Assembly (NCBI GenBank): GCA_910588235.1
Contig: CAJUOQ010000003.1
Coordinates: 1 to 64,000 of the forward strand
Origin: an uncultured Atopostipes sp.
GTDB lineage: Bacteria > Bacillota > Bacilli > Lactobacillales > Carnobacteriaceae_A
Length of the DNA: 64,000 bases
Direction: 5' to 3'
The notes below the pieces were generated by a model. The model had not been told where the DNA came from. It made no database searches and saw only the letters and a program-made list of their open reading frames with translations. Numbering within the stretch: position 1 is the stretch's first letter; each line of letters begins with the position of its first letter. The translations under genes and the position numbers were made by a program. Positions 27,198 through 34,967 of this stretch are shown in pieces.

Positions 27198-28151
27198 ATG
27201 AGTGAACAAGTTGAAAAAGATCGAGTAACAATTTCAAAACGTGATCGAATGAATGTCTCATGGCGAACGACTTTCGTCCAAGCCAATTGGAACTACGAAA
27301 GAATGCATAACGTTGGATTTGCTTATGTGTTAGCGCCGATTATTCGTAAACTTTATAAATCAAAAGAAGACCGTAGTGATGCTTTACAACGTCACTTGGA
27401 ATTCGTCAACACACACCCTTACCTACACGCTCCTATTTTTGGTGTCGTTATGGCTTTGGAAGAAGAAAAAGCCAATGGAGCTGAAATTGATGATATGGCG
27501 ATTCAAGGGGTTAAGATCGGAATGATGGGACCACTCGCTGGAGTGGGAGACCCTATTTTCTGGGGAACTTTACGTCCAGTAATTGGTGCCTTCGCTGCCT
27601 CTCTAGCTTTAACCGGAAGTTTCCTCGGCCCTCTTTTATTCTTCTTACTTTGGAACTTGGTGCGAATTGCCTTCATGTGGTATACGCAAGAATTAGGTTA
27701 TCGTTCAGGTTCTGAAATTACAAAAGAACTCGGTGGCGGTATTTTACAAAAACTGACAACCGGTGCCTCAATCCTGGGGATGTTTGTCATGGGAGTCCTT
27801 GTGCCACGCTGGACCGAGATGAATTTCCCCGTGGTGATTTCCGAGATTCAAAATGATGCCGATACGATTGTCGATTTTGAAGGGCTTACGGAAATGGCAA
27901 ACAATAATGTAGTGACTGTTGAAAAACTGCAAGAAGTAGCGACGGATATTATGGGTGGCGCTAATCTTACAAATACCACTGTGCAAACACTTGGCGACAT
28001 TCTAGACTCCTTGCTGCCTGGCTTAATGCCATTGATCTTAACGGTGGCTGCGATGTATCTGATGAAAAACAAAAACGTCAGCCCGATCACTTTAATCTTA
28101 GGCATTTTTGTCTTAGGGATTGTGATGTATGCTTTAGGAATTATGGCGTAA
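27198..28151 (+). CDS. PTS mannose-family EIID
   Basis: 317 residues, ManZ family. SWRTTFVQANWNYERMHNVGFAYVLAPII is the usual start, with GMMGPLAGVGDPIFWGTLRP in the middle and a C-terminal membrane helix. It contains the short insertion (about residues 210-245) typical of Firmicutes members. EIIC and EIID together form the membrane channel; in related species they are also the receptor of class IIa bacteriocins. Confidence 0.95.
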   Translation: MSEQVEKDRVTISKRDRMNVSWRTTFVQANWNYERMHNVGFAYVLAPIIRKLYKSKEDRSDALQRHLEFVNTHPYLHAPIFGVVMALEEEKANGAEIDDMAIQGVKIGMMGPLAGVGDPIFWGTLRPVIGAFAASLALTGSFLGPLLFFLLWNLVRIAFMWYTQELGYRSGSEITKELGGGILQKLTTGASILGMFVMGVLVPRWTEMNFPVVISEIQNDADTIVDFEGLTEMANNNVVTVEKLQEVATDIMGGANLTNTTVQTLGDILDSLLPGLMPLILTVAAMYLMKNKNVSPITLILGIFVLGIVMYALGIMA

Positions 28152-28154
28152 ACC

Positions 28155-28523
28155 ATGATGGATGAAAAGATGTTAAACAACGAATTAGACTTTATGACAA
28201 GAGCTAATTCGAAACTTAATCCACTCAGTCCCAAACCAGGATTAATCTTTATTGGCAACAACGGGTTTGAATTTCGAGGAGAAAACAGTCCTGGTTTTAT
28301 TCAAATTCCTTGGCAATCAGTGGTCGAAGTCCGGGTGCAAATGTTCTTTGGCGGGCGTTACGTTCGAGGTTTCTATATTGAAACAAACGAAGATCATTTA
28401 CTAGAATTTATTGTAAGCGATGCGAAAGAAACGTTGAAAAAAATGCGTAAATACTTGCGCAGAGAACAATTCGTCCGTAACCAAAGTAACTTGGCCCAAG
28501 TTTTTAAACGACATAAAAAATAA
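28155..28523 (+). CDS. manO: DUF956 family protein (ManO-like)
   Basis: 122 residues. GLIFIGNNGFEFRGENSPGFIQIPW and SVVEVRVQMFFGGRYVRGF are typical of DUF956. The family is almost always the fourth gene of mannose-PTS operons in Lactobacillales and has been linked to their regulation. It starts 3 bp after EIID, so translation is probably coupled. Confidence 0.9.
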   Translation: MMDEKMLNNELDFMTRANSKLNPLSPKPGLIFIGNNGFEFRGENSPGFIQIPWQSVVEVRVQMFFGGRYVRGFYIETNEDHLLEFIVSDAKETLKKMRKYLRREQFVRNQSNLAQVFKRHKK

Positions 28524-28530
28524 CACAGCA

Positions 28531-28558
28531 AAAACTTCCCTGAAAAGGGAAGTTTTTT
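28531..28558 (+). terminator. Terminator of the mannose PTS operon
   Basis: An AAAACTTCCC / GGGAAGTTTT stem followed by T. Confidence 0.85.
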
Positions 28559-28631
28559 GTTGTTTACGGGACCAAACGAAGACTTGTTCATGCTACACTA
28601 AGGGAAAGAACGAAGAAAGAGCGTGAGAATC

Positions 28632-29510
28632 ATGAAGAATAGTATTTCATCTTACAGAGTTGAAGAAGACAATCATTTATTACCTTTTTTATTAAAGACG
28701 TTACACAATAAAAGTCGAAACGCGGTGAAATCCATTTTAACTCGCGGACAAGTGAGTGTGGATGGCCATAAAATAACCCAACACAACCATCCGCTCACTC
28801 CTGGTCAAACCGTTGGAATTCTCAGCAACGAAGCTTCCTTGCGCTTGTCCGCTTTAACGGGCGTCACCATTTTACATGAAGATGATGCAATTATTGTCAT
28901 CAATAAAGAAGCGGGTGTGCTCTCAATGGCTGCTGGTCGTGCAAAAGAATTAGACGCTTATCAGCAATTAACGGATTATGTCAAAAAAGAGAAACGCGAT
29001 AACCGCCTTTTTATTGTTCATCGACTCGACCGTGATACTTCAGGTGTAATGGTTTATGCGAAAACAGAAGCAGCCAAAGAAAAACTACAAAAGCATTGGC
29101 AAGACGTTACTAAAGAACGTACTTATACCGCCTTAGTCGAAGGCGCCGTGGCTGACTCGGAAGGAACAATTTCTTCTTGGCTTAAAGAGAATCAAGCGTT
29201 CAAAGTTTATTCAACGCCGGATCAAGACGCTGGAAAACATGCGGTCACTCATTATAAAAAATTAGCAGGTAATGCTGCTTACTCTTTACTAGAAGTCGAG
29301 CTTGAAACCGGCCGAAAAAATCAGATCCGAGTGCATATGCAGGATATCGGACACCCGGTGGTTGGCGATAAAAAATATGGGTCCACTAAAAACCCAATTC
29401 GTCGCCTAGGCCTTCACGCAACGACTTTATCCTTTATCCATCCGCTCACAGAAGAATTTGTCCGCTACACAGTAAAAGCGCCCGAATCTTTTACACAACA
29501 AGTGAAATAA
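28632..29510 (+). CDS. RluA family pseudouridine synthase
   Basis: About 292 residues. An S4-like N-terminal region (KSILTRGQVSVDGHKITQHNHPL) is followed by the RluA catalytic core with the invariant Asp in HRLDRDTSGVMVYAKT, then RKNQIRVHMQDIGHPVVGDKKYG. It isomerises uridines in rRNA or tRNA; the exact site is not predictable. The ATG at 28632 or the GTG at 28623 could be the start. Single gene. Confidence 0.93.
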   Translation: MKNSISSYRVEEDNHLLPFLLKTLHNKSRNAVKSILTRGQVSVDGHKITQHNHPLTPGQTVGILSNEASLRLSALTGVTILHEDDAIIVINKEAGVLSMAAGRAKELDAYQQLTDYVKKEKRDNRLFIVHRLDRDTSGVMVYAKTEAAKEKLQKHWQDVTKERTYTALVEGAVADSEGTISSWLKENQAFKVYSTPDQDAGKHAVTHYKKLAGNAAYSLLEVELETGRKNQIRVHMQDIGHPVVGDKKYGSTKNPIRRLGLHATTLSFIHPLTEEFVRYTVKAPESFTQQVK

Positions 29511-29542
29511 ACAAAAAAACTTAAAATATCATCCAATTCAAA

Positions 29543-29588
29543 AGAGAAAGCACTAACTTGCATAAAAGCAGTGATTTCTCTTTTTTTG
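29543..29588. terminator. Bidirectional terminator
   Basis: AGAGAAA-GCACT pairs with AGTG-ATTTCTCT, followed by seven T. It lies between the pseudouridine synthase and the small minus-strand membrane protein. Confidence 0.65.
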
Positions 29589-29607
29589 GTCTGTTTTTTT
29601 ATCCTAG

Positions 29608-29775
29608 TTATTCCCCAAAAAGAACTTCTGCGATTTTATAACTCCCACCAGCAACAAGAGCTCCTAAAAGAGCCGTTACATAAATATTAAGGTCGGGCCA
29701 AAAATTTTGACTCGCTAAACTATACAAAAACATAGCTACCCCCGTAACTAAGCCGATTTTCAAGTTCTTCGTCAT
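29608..29775 (-). CDS. Small membrane protein, 55 residues
   Basis: A short open frame starting ATG at 29775 and ending TAA at 29608-29610. AAGGTG lies about 8 nt upstream of the ATG. It encodes two hydrophobic segments (about residues 7-22 and 31-44) separated by a short QNFWPDLN loop, with a basic N-terminus (MTKNLK). It occupies an otherwise empty 430-bp gap between a terminator and the DUF898 gene. I do not recognise the family, but start signal, length and hydrophobic pattern together favour a real gene. Confidence 0.6.
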   Translation of the reverse strand: MTKNLKIGLVTGVAMFLYSLASQNFWPDLNIYVTALLGALVAGGSYKIAEVLFGE

Positions 29776-29944
29776 GCCTTTTTCACCTTCCCTTTCGCTT
29801 TTAGCTTAACACCATTTCATTTTCGTTAAAACCTTTTTAGTTATAAGGATTCTCTGCTTTACTTTTTATTTATTTTAGAGTCACTTATGCTACACTATTA
29901 AAGAATTCGTTAAAAATTTTGGAATATACAACAGGAGGGTTCAC

Positions 29945-30292
29945 ATGAGTGCACAACAATATCGAAGAGCTGAACAACAATCTTATTTTGATGGTGGATT
30001 ACTCAGTTACATCGGCTGGGTCATTTTTGGTGCTATTATAACCGCTTTTACATTAGGCCTTGCTTATCCTTGGGCCATTGTTAATATTTATCGTTGGAAA
30101 ATTAATCATACCGTGATTGATGGGAAACGATTAGAATTTTCAGGAACCGGCTGGGGCCTTTTCGGTCAATGGATTAAATGGTGGTTTCTAACCATTATCA
30201 CTCTTGGGATCTATGGTTTCTGGGTCCATATCAAATTATTAGATTGGAAAGCCCGCCACACAACATTGGTCGACGATTTTTACAATTTCTAA
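29945..30292 (+). CDS. DUF898 (YjgN-like) small membrane protein
   Basis: 115 residues and two main hydrophobic segments. YPWAIVNIYRWKINHTVIDGKRLEFSG and FLTIITLGIYGFWVHIKLLDWKARHT match DUF898/YjgN, a membrane family of unknown function that is usually longer; this is a single-domain version. CAGGAGGG lies 7 nt upstream of the ATG. Single gene followed by a terminator. Confidence 0.8.
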   Translation: MSAQQYRRAEQQSYFDGGLLSYIGWVIFGAIITAFTLGLAYPWAIVNIYRWKINHTVIDGKRLEFSGTGWGLFGQWIKWWFLTIITLGIYGFWVHIKLLDWKARHTTLVDDFYNF

Positions 30293-30314
30293 TTTTTGAG
30301 AAATCTATTGAAAT

Positions 30315-30363
30315 AAAAGTAGCTAAAAGTATGAGGTGTCTCATGGTTTTAGTTACTTTTTTT
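30315..30363 (+). terminator. Terminator of the DUF898 gene
   Basis: An AAGTAGCTAAAA / TTTTAGTTACTT stem with a long T-run. Confidence 0.75.
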
Positions 30364-30415
30364 CGTTTGCTTATAATGATCATACGGATTGCATTGCTTT
30401 TTGTGGTCAAATGAG

Positions 30416-30583
30416 GCTCATCGTAACGTTTTTCATTTTCGTTTGCATAGGATCCTTGCTCATCGATACGTTTTCCACTTTCGTTTACATGAGATCGCCG
30501 CTCACCGCAAGGTTTCCGGCTTTCGTTTATATGAGATCACTGCTTATCGTAACGTTTTTGGCTTTCGTTTAGACGAGACCTAT
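30416..30583. repeat. Array of four 42-bp repeats (locus D)
   Basis: Four exact 42-nt units begin at 30416, 30458, 30500 and 30542. Each opens with GCTCAxCG or GCTTATCG and contains ACGTTTTxxxxTTTCGTTT and a GAGAxC end. It immediately follows a terminator. The sequence is about as similar to the reverse complement of locus A as unit to unit within an array would be after divergence. A 14-residue repeat (FVYMRSLLIVTF-like) is readable on the plus strand but has no gene start. Confidence 0.85.
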
Positions 30584-30844
30584 TTTTCCTATAAACCCTT
30601 CTGAGCCATTTTTCATAAAACATAATTAAATGATTGCCCATGAAACGCTGTACCTTCTTGCTTTATATGACTAAAATGCTAAAATCGGTTAGCAGTATTT
30701 GTAGTATACACAAAGCCTCTTTGCAAAAATAGCGATTGTGAGGCCGATTTTACCGTAAAGTCGGCAAGAACATTTACCATTTTATCGAGAAAGAAGGGAT
30801 ACCTAAACAACGCACATAATAAATAACAATAAGGAGAAAAAAAT

Positions 30845-32083
30845 ATGAAAAATTCAAAAATGTTTTATGGTTGGTGGATCGTATTAGGTGCTGCTATTAT
30901 TTTGGCAGTCCTTGGTCCCGCTACAGTCGCGGTGGCTAATATTTATCAAGCCCCTATTGTAGCAGATTTCGGGATTACGAATAGCCAATTTGCGATTAGT
31001 AACTCTTTAGTATTAGGGGTCGGAATCTTTCTATCCCCCTTTGTTTCCAAACGGTTGACCTCAGGAAACTTTAAACGGACGTATATTATTAGTCTATTTA
31101 TTTATGCCCTCGCCTATATTGGTTATGGCTTTACGACGAATATTTACGTTTTCTATGCTTTATCTTTCTTAGTTGGTTATGGTTATTTAAGTACCACGAT
31201 TATTCCGACAAGTATTTTAATTAATAACTGGTTCATCAATAAACGCGGTCTGGCATTAAGTCTTGCTTTAACGGGCTTAGGTGTCGGAGGCGTTATTTTT
31301 AGTCAACTTGTTACTTTCATCATTAACAATATCGGTTGGCGCCAGTCTTACATGATTTATGGTGCTTTAATGCTGCTCATTGTCTTGCCTATTATTTGGT
31401 TTTTAATTAAAGTAAAACCAGAAGATATGAATTTAGAACCTTATGGGAATGAAATGAATTTAGACAAACAACCGGGTGGAAAAGAACAAGTGCAAGCGGT
31501 TAAGATGTCCTTTGCTGACACAGTTACGAAGCCTTTCTTCCTCTTACTTGTTGGCGGCGCTGTTTTAGTCGGTATCGGCAATAATGCAGGTCTCGGCCAA
31601 TTTCCACCAGTATTAAGCAATATGCACGGTACGGCAACCGCTGCTACAATCATTTCAGTTTACTCTGCCGTAGGAATTGTGGGTAAACTAGTACTAGGTC
31701 AGATTAATGACTTGTATGGTATTATTAGAAGTACTCTCTTTTCTTGTACTTTATTAGCGATCTCTTACTTCTTAATGCTCTTTTCTAGCAATCTAATCAT
31801 TGCTTTCGTTATGGCTGTATTGTTTGGAATGGGAAATGCGATCGGGACTGTTCTGCCGCCGCTCATCACTTCCGCGATTTATTCGCAGGAACAATACGCA
31901 AAAGCTTACGGCTATGTCATGAGCGGAGTTCAATTCGGTATGACCGTCGGCTCCCTATTTGCGGCAGGAATTGCTGATTTAACAGGTTCTTATAATTATT
32001 CGTGGGCCATTATTATGGTGTTGTCCATTTTAACGGCTGTGTCGTGGATTACCGCTTATAAAAATTCCGAAAAATATATTTAA
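30845..32083 (+). CDS. MFS transporter (oxalate/formate antiporter-like, MCT family)
   Basis: 412 residues with 12 predicted membrane segments. It opens with MFYGWWIVLGAAIIL, characteristic of the oxalate/formate-monocarboxylate branch of the major facilitator superfamily, and has RGLALSLALTGLGVGGVIFSQL in the middle. AAGGAG precedes the ATG. The deaminase gene follows after 24 bp in the same direction, suggesting that the carrier imports a compound that the deaminase or its pathway uses. Confidence 0.82.
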   Translation: MKNSKMFYGWWIVLGAAIILAVLGPATVAVANIYQAPIVADFGITNSQFAISNSLVLGVGIFLSPFVSKRLTSGNFKRTYIISLFIYALAYIGYGFTTNIYVFYALSFLVGYGYLSTTIIPTSILINNWFINKRGLALSLALTGLGVGGVIFSQLVTFIINNIGWRQSYMIYGALMLLIVLPIIWFLIKVKPEDMNLEPYGNEMNLDKQPGGKEQVQAVKMSFADTVTKPFFLLLVGGAVLVGIGNNAGLGQFPPVLSNMHGTATAATIISVYSAVGIVGKLVLGQINDLYGIIRSTLFSCTLLAISYFLMLFSSNLIIAFVMAVLFGMGNAIGTVLPPLITSAIYSQEQYAKAYGYVMSGVQFGMTVGSLFAAGIADLTGSYNYSWAIIMVLSILTAVSWITAYKNSEKYI

Positions 32084-32107
32084 ATTATTATTATAGGAGG
32101 ATTTTTT

Positions 32108-32584
32108 ATGTTAGATAAAAAAGATCGAAAGTATTTAGAACGTTGTGTCGAACTGGCTGAACAAGCGTTGAAAAAAGGAGATGAGCCTTTTGGTTCTATT
32201 TTAGTTTCTGAAGCTGGCGAAATTCTCTTTGAAGACCATAACCATGTTTCCGGTGGTGATCATACGCAACATCCTGAATTTGCGATTGCACGCTGGGCAG
32301 CCAATCATATCACCCCAGAAGAACGCGCCAAAGCCACAGTCTATACTTCGGGTGAACATTGCCCGATGTGTTCAGCGGCTCACGGTTGGGTCGGTTTAGG
32401 CCGCATTGTTTATGCGAGCTCTTCTGCTCAACTTGCGGAATGGCACCAAGAATTAGGTGTTGAACCTTCTGCCGTTAAAAACCTTTCGATTCAAGAAGTG
32501 ATTCAACTTGCGGATGTCGATGGACCCGATGAAGAACTTGCGGAAAAAGTCCGTCAACTTCACGTCAAAGCCAATCAAAAATAA
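32108..32584 (+). CDS. Nucleoside/guanine deaminase-like protein (CDA fold)
   Basis: 158 residues. Zinc-binding motifs of the cytidine deaminase superfamily are visible: HPEFAIARWA (HxE, with Pro where Ala is usual) and EHCPMCSAAHG (CxxC). Conservation of DEPFGSILV near the N-terminus places it near guanine or tRNA-type deaminases, but the altered HPE segment leaves the substrate open. GGAGG lies 8 nt before the ATG. Probably co-transcribed with the upstream MFS carrier. Confidence 0.83.
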   Translation: MLDKKDRKYLERCVELAEQALKKGDEPFGSILVSEAGEILFEDHNHVSGGDHTQHPEFAIARWAANHITPEERAKATVYTSGEHCPMCSAAHGWVGLGRIVYASSSAQLAEWHQELGVEPSAVKNLSIQEVIQLADVDGPDEELAEKVRQLHVKANQK

Positions 32585-32604
32585 ACAATCCTTTAAAGCT
32601 CATC

Positions 32605-32634
32605 AAAGCTCATCTTTTTTAGATGAGCTTTTTT
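32605..32634 (+). terminator. Terminator of the MFS-deaminase unit
   Basis: An AAGCTCATCT / AGATGAGCTT stem followed by T. Confidence 0.8.
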
Positions 32635-32639
32635 CTTCA

Positions 32640-32855
32640 GCTTTTTAAGACATTTTCCTCTATTCAGAACAAAAAGATAAAGTATTTTCAAGTTTCGCTT
32701 TACATTCTCTCAATTAAGACGTATACTTCTCTTTGTGGTAAATTTCTTAAGAAATTAATAGGTAGTTTTATTCATCATTTGTTTAAATTCCCTTTTTATT
32801 TTGACACGAAAAATATTACAAAAAAAGTGCAAAAAGCACATGGAGGAATTTAATA
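32640..32855 (+). promoter_or_regulatory. AT-rich leader region of the cold-shock gene
   Basis: About 215 bp with no credible gene. Cold-shock genes commonly have long structured 5' leaders that adjust translation to temperature, and this space would fit one. A TTGACA occurs at about 32801, but I see no matching -10 box, so the promoter is unresolved. Confidence 0.35.
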
Positions 32856-33056
32856 ATGAATAAAGGTACAGTGAAATGGTTTAACGCAGATAAAGGTTTT
32901 GGATTTATTGAACAAGAAAATGGCGAAGATTTATTCGCACACTTCTCAGCAATCCAAGCAGACGGGTTCAAAACATTAGAAGACGGCGAAAACGTTACTT
33001 TTGATATTGAACAAGGCGACCGTGGACCACAAGCAACAAATATCCATAAAGCTTAA
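32856..33056 (+). CDS. Cold-shock protein (CspA family)
   Basis: 66 residues, the standard Csp length. RNP1 is KGFGFIE and RNP2 is DLFAHFS in the OB fold that binds single-stranded RNA or DNA. It starts MNKGTVKWFNADKG. TGGAGG is 9 nt upstream. It acts as an RNA chaperone. Single gene with a terminator. Confidence 0.97.
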   Translation: MNKGTVKWFNADKGFGFIEQENGEDLFAHFSAIQADGFKTLEDGENVTFDIEQGDRGPQATNIHKA

Positions 33057-33070
33057 TTAACCAATAAAAT

Positions 33071-33160
33071 AAACCCTTCAGTGGTTAGATCAATTCTAAC
33101 TTCTGAAGGGTTTTTAATTTTTTAAAACCACCGACTTGAAGATTGAGCCGGTGGTTGTTC
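33071..33160. terminator. Double hairpin region, copy 1
   Basis: A first stem AAACCCTTCA / TGAAGGGTTT with a T-run ends the csp gene. A second, ACCACCGAC / GCCGGTGGT, follows at about 33127-33155. A second copy of the whole two-hairpin block lies at 33966-34075. Confidence 0.7.
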
Positions 33161-33168
33161 TTTTTTAA

Positions 33169-33798
33169 CTATTCATTTTCGGTTGTTGTAGACTGTTCTG
33201 GTGAAAAGCGATAAATTAAGAATTTTTCTTTTTTATCTTTTCGATCGGGGATAGTTATTTTATTGAGTAATTTAAAGGGTGTTTGCTTTTGTAAGTAGTG
33301 TTTATAGCCATTTAGTGGATAATAAAGAATAAGATCTACGGTTCGAGGATGGTTTTTCAAAGAATGTAAAATATTCTGCACAACTTCTTCAAATATTTCT
33401 ACGGAAAAAGGGTTGAAAAAGTAAAAGATATTCTCGTCTGGCCTAATTTCATATTGTTCAGCTAAACCATATTGAATATCTATATACCCAGGAATATCAG
33501 AAGCGTAATAACGATAGGCTTTTTTATTGTCTAGCGCCTCATCTAGTGTTTGTTCATGTACTTCAATCCCAGTGACAGAAATGTGAAATTTATGATGTAT
33601 ATAAAAACTCACTCGCCCTCGCCCAATACCAAAATCAACTACCTTGTCTTCCTGAGTCAAAGAATAAAACTCAAATAGTCTCTCCAAAGCTTTGTAAGGG
33701 GTTGATTCGCAACGGTTATAAGGAACATTCGGATCTTTCCATTCACGAATGCCTGCTGTTTTAATATTCAATTTTTGATCAAAAGTTTCTTCTATCAT
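33169..33798 (-). CDS. Class I SAM-dependent methyltransferase-like protein
   Basis: About 209 residues. Motif I is VVDFGIGRGRVSFYI (SAM-binding Gly loop), followed by an acidic residue in VTGIEVHEQTLDEA. FYFFNPFSVEIFEEV is a motif IV-like segment. The target is not predictable. I chose the ATG at 33798 because AAAGGG lies 9 nt upstream. It is flanked on both sides by copies of the same double hairpin. Confidence 0.78.
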   Translation of the reverse strand: MIEETFDQKLNIKTAGIREWKDPNVPYNRCESTPYKALERLFEFYSLTQEDKVVDFGIGRGRVSFYIHHKFHISVTGIEVHEQTLDEALDNKKAYRYYASDIPGYIDIQYGLAEQYEIRPDENIFYFFNPFSVEIFEEVVQNILHSLKNHPRTVDLILYYPLNGYKHYLQKQTPFKLLNKITIPDRKDKKEKFLIYRFSPEQSTTTENE

Positions 33799-33965
33799 TA
33801 TTTCTTGCCCTTTCATTTAAGATAACTACCTCTAGTATAACATATTGGACGAACTTCTTTACTCTTACCAGAGCTTTCTTTCGACCACTAACGGTTTTCC
33901 TCTATTCCTTTATTCCTTTCACAAGTTATCTACTCCTCATACTTTCTGAAGGTATCCACCTGCTG

Positions 33966-34074
33966 TATTAAATAAAACAAACCCTTCAAAAGCCAGTGCT
34001 GAACGAACCTTTGAAGGAAAATTTAATGTATTTTAAAATCACCGACTTGAACATTGAGCCAGTGGTCTTTTATT
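33966..34074. terminator. Double hairpin region, copy 2
   Basis: It repeats the 33071-33160 block: AATAAAACAAACCCTTCA...TGAAGG, then TTTTAAAATCACCGACTTGAA with GAGCCAGTGGT. It lies just 3' of the minus-strand gene that ends at 34075. Confidence 0.6.
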
Positions 34075-34839
34075 TTATAATTGGTTTAAAGGGATACTTT
34101 GATTTAACTCGCCCTGAAATAATTTATAATAAGTGATATAGGCAATGAACCCAAATTCATCTAACGTCGTTTGGTTTTCTTTTTTCTTATTCAGCAGGCG
34201 TTGAATGTCTTCCGTCACGTCTTCTTTGCCTATGTAAAAAGTGATTTCAAAAGCTTTTTCCACTTTAAATTGCAGTTCACTTTCCTCTGCTGTCGTTGAT
34301 TTCATTTTCTTTTTCGCAAATGTATTGACTGCTTGGACGACTTTCTCGCCCATCTCTTCGATATCGCGTTCATACGGAACGATGCGGATGCCATTAAAGA
34401 CCACCGCAAAATAAGGGTTTGTCGTAAACAATGCCCGCATATACATATGATCATGTTCCAGACGTTGAATCCCGAAATAAGTAAAAGGTTTAACAACAGC
34501 TGGACGATTAGAAAATAAGGTGATTTCAAAATCCATGGCTTGACCAAACTTATTATTCATGCCGATCTTATTTGGTTCTGTCACTTTTTGAGTTACTTCC
34601 AGCGTATTATTTACTAGAATTTTATGAACACCAGGCATATATTGTAAAACAGCTTCTTGTAACTCTTTTTCCGTATTCGACGTTAAGGGCATTTGAGTGA
34701 AGCGAATCAGCCCGCCTGCTGTCTTTTGATCTTGCTCAATAGAAAGTTCCCCTTTGCGCCATTGAACTTTCACTTCAAACTGTCCCCCAAACATATCTAC
34801 ATAATCTTGTAAAACATTTAAATGTAAATGATTATTCAT
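34075..34839 (-). CDS. Uncharacterised cytosolic protein
   Basis: 254 residues with no signal peptide or membrane segment. The frame is clean and long, with a normal start (GGAGG 8 nt upstream). Alternating strands in the first two thirds (FEVKVQWRKGELSIEQ, ALFTTNPYFAVVFNGIRIVPYE) and a lysine-rich helical C-terminal part are visible. I do not recognise a family. Single gene between two terminators. Confidence 0.75.
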   Translation of the reverse strand: MNNHLHLNVLQDYVDMFGGQFEVKVQWRKGELSIEQDQKTAGGLIRFTQMPLTSNTEKELQEAVLQYMPGVHKILVNNTLEVTQKVTEPNKIGMNNKFGQAMDFEITLFSNRPAVVKPFTYFGIQRLEHDHMYMRALFTTNPYFAVVFNGIRIVPYERDIEEMGEKVVQAVNTFAKKKMKSTTAEESELQFKVEKAFEITFYIGKEDVTEDIQRLLNKKKENQTTLDEFGFIAYITYYKLFQGELNQSIPLNQL

Positions 34840-34921
34840 AACTGCCTCCTTTATGATTTCAGCACTCTCATTTTAAGTCAGCGTGTGAAAGATAGCAATA
34901 AGTGTTTGACAAACAAGCAGT

Positions 34922-34951
34922 CAAAAAGCAGAAGCCCTGATGACTTCTGCT
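34922..34951 (-). terminator. Terminator of the antiporter gene
   Basis: On the minus strand an AGCAGAAG / CTTCTGCT stem is followed by five T. Confidence 0.8.
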
Positions 34952-34967
34952 CTGTTCTATCTATTTT

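Noticed and set aside
30336..30604. Plus-strand frames of 71-78 codons over array D
   Set aside because: Several overlapping frames are open only because the 42-nt unit is a multiple of three. None has a good ribosome binding site.
32623..32853. 76-codon plus-strand frame before csp
   Set aside because: Begins inside a terminator and has no start signal; the region is better read as a csp leader.
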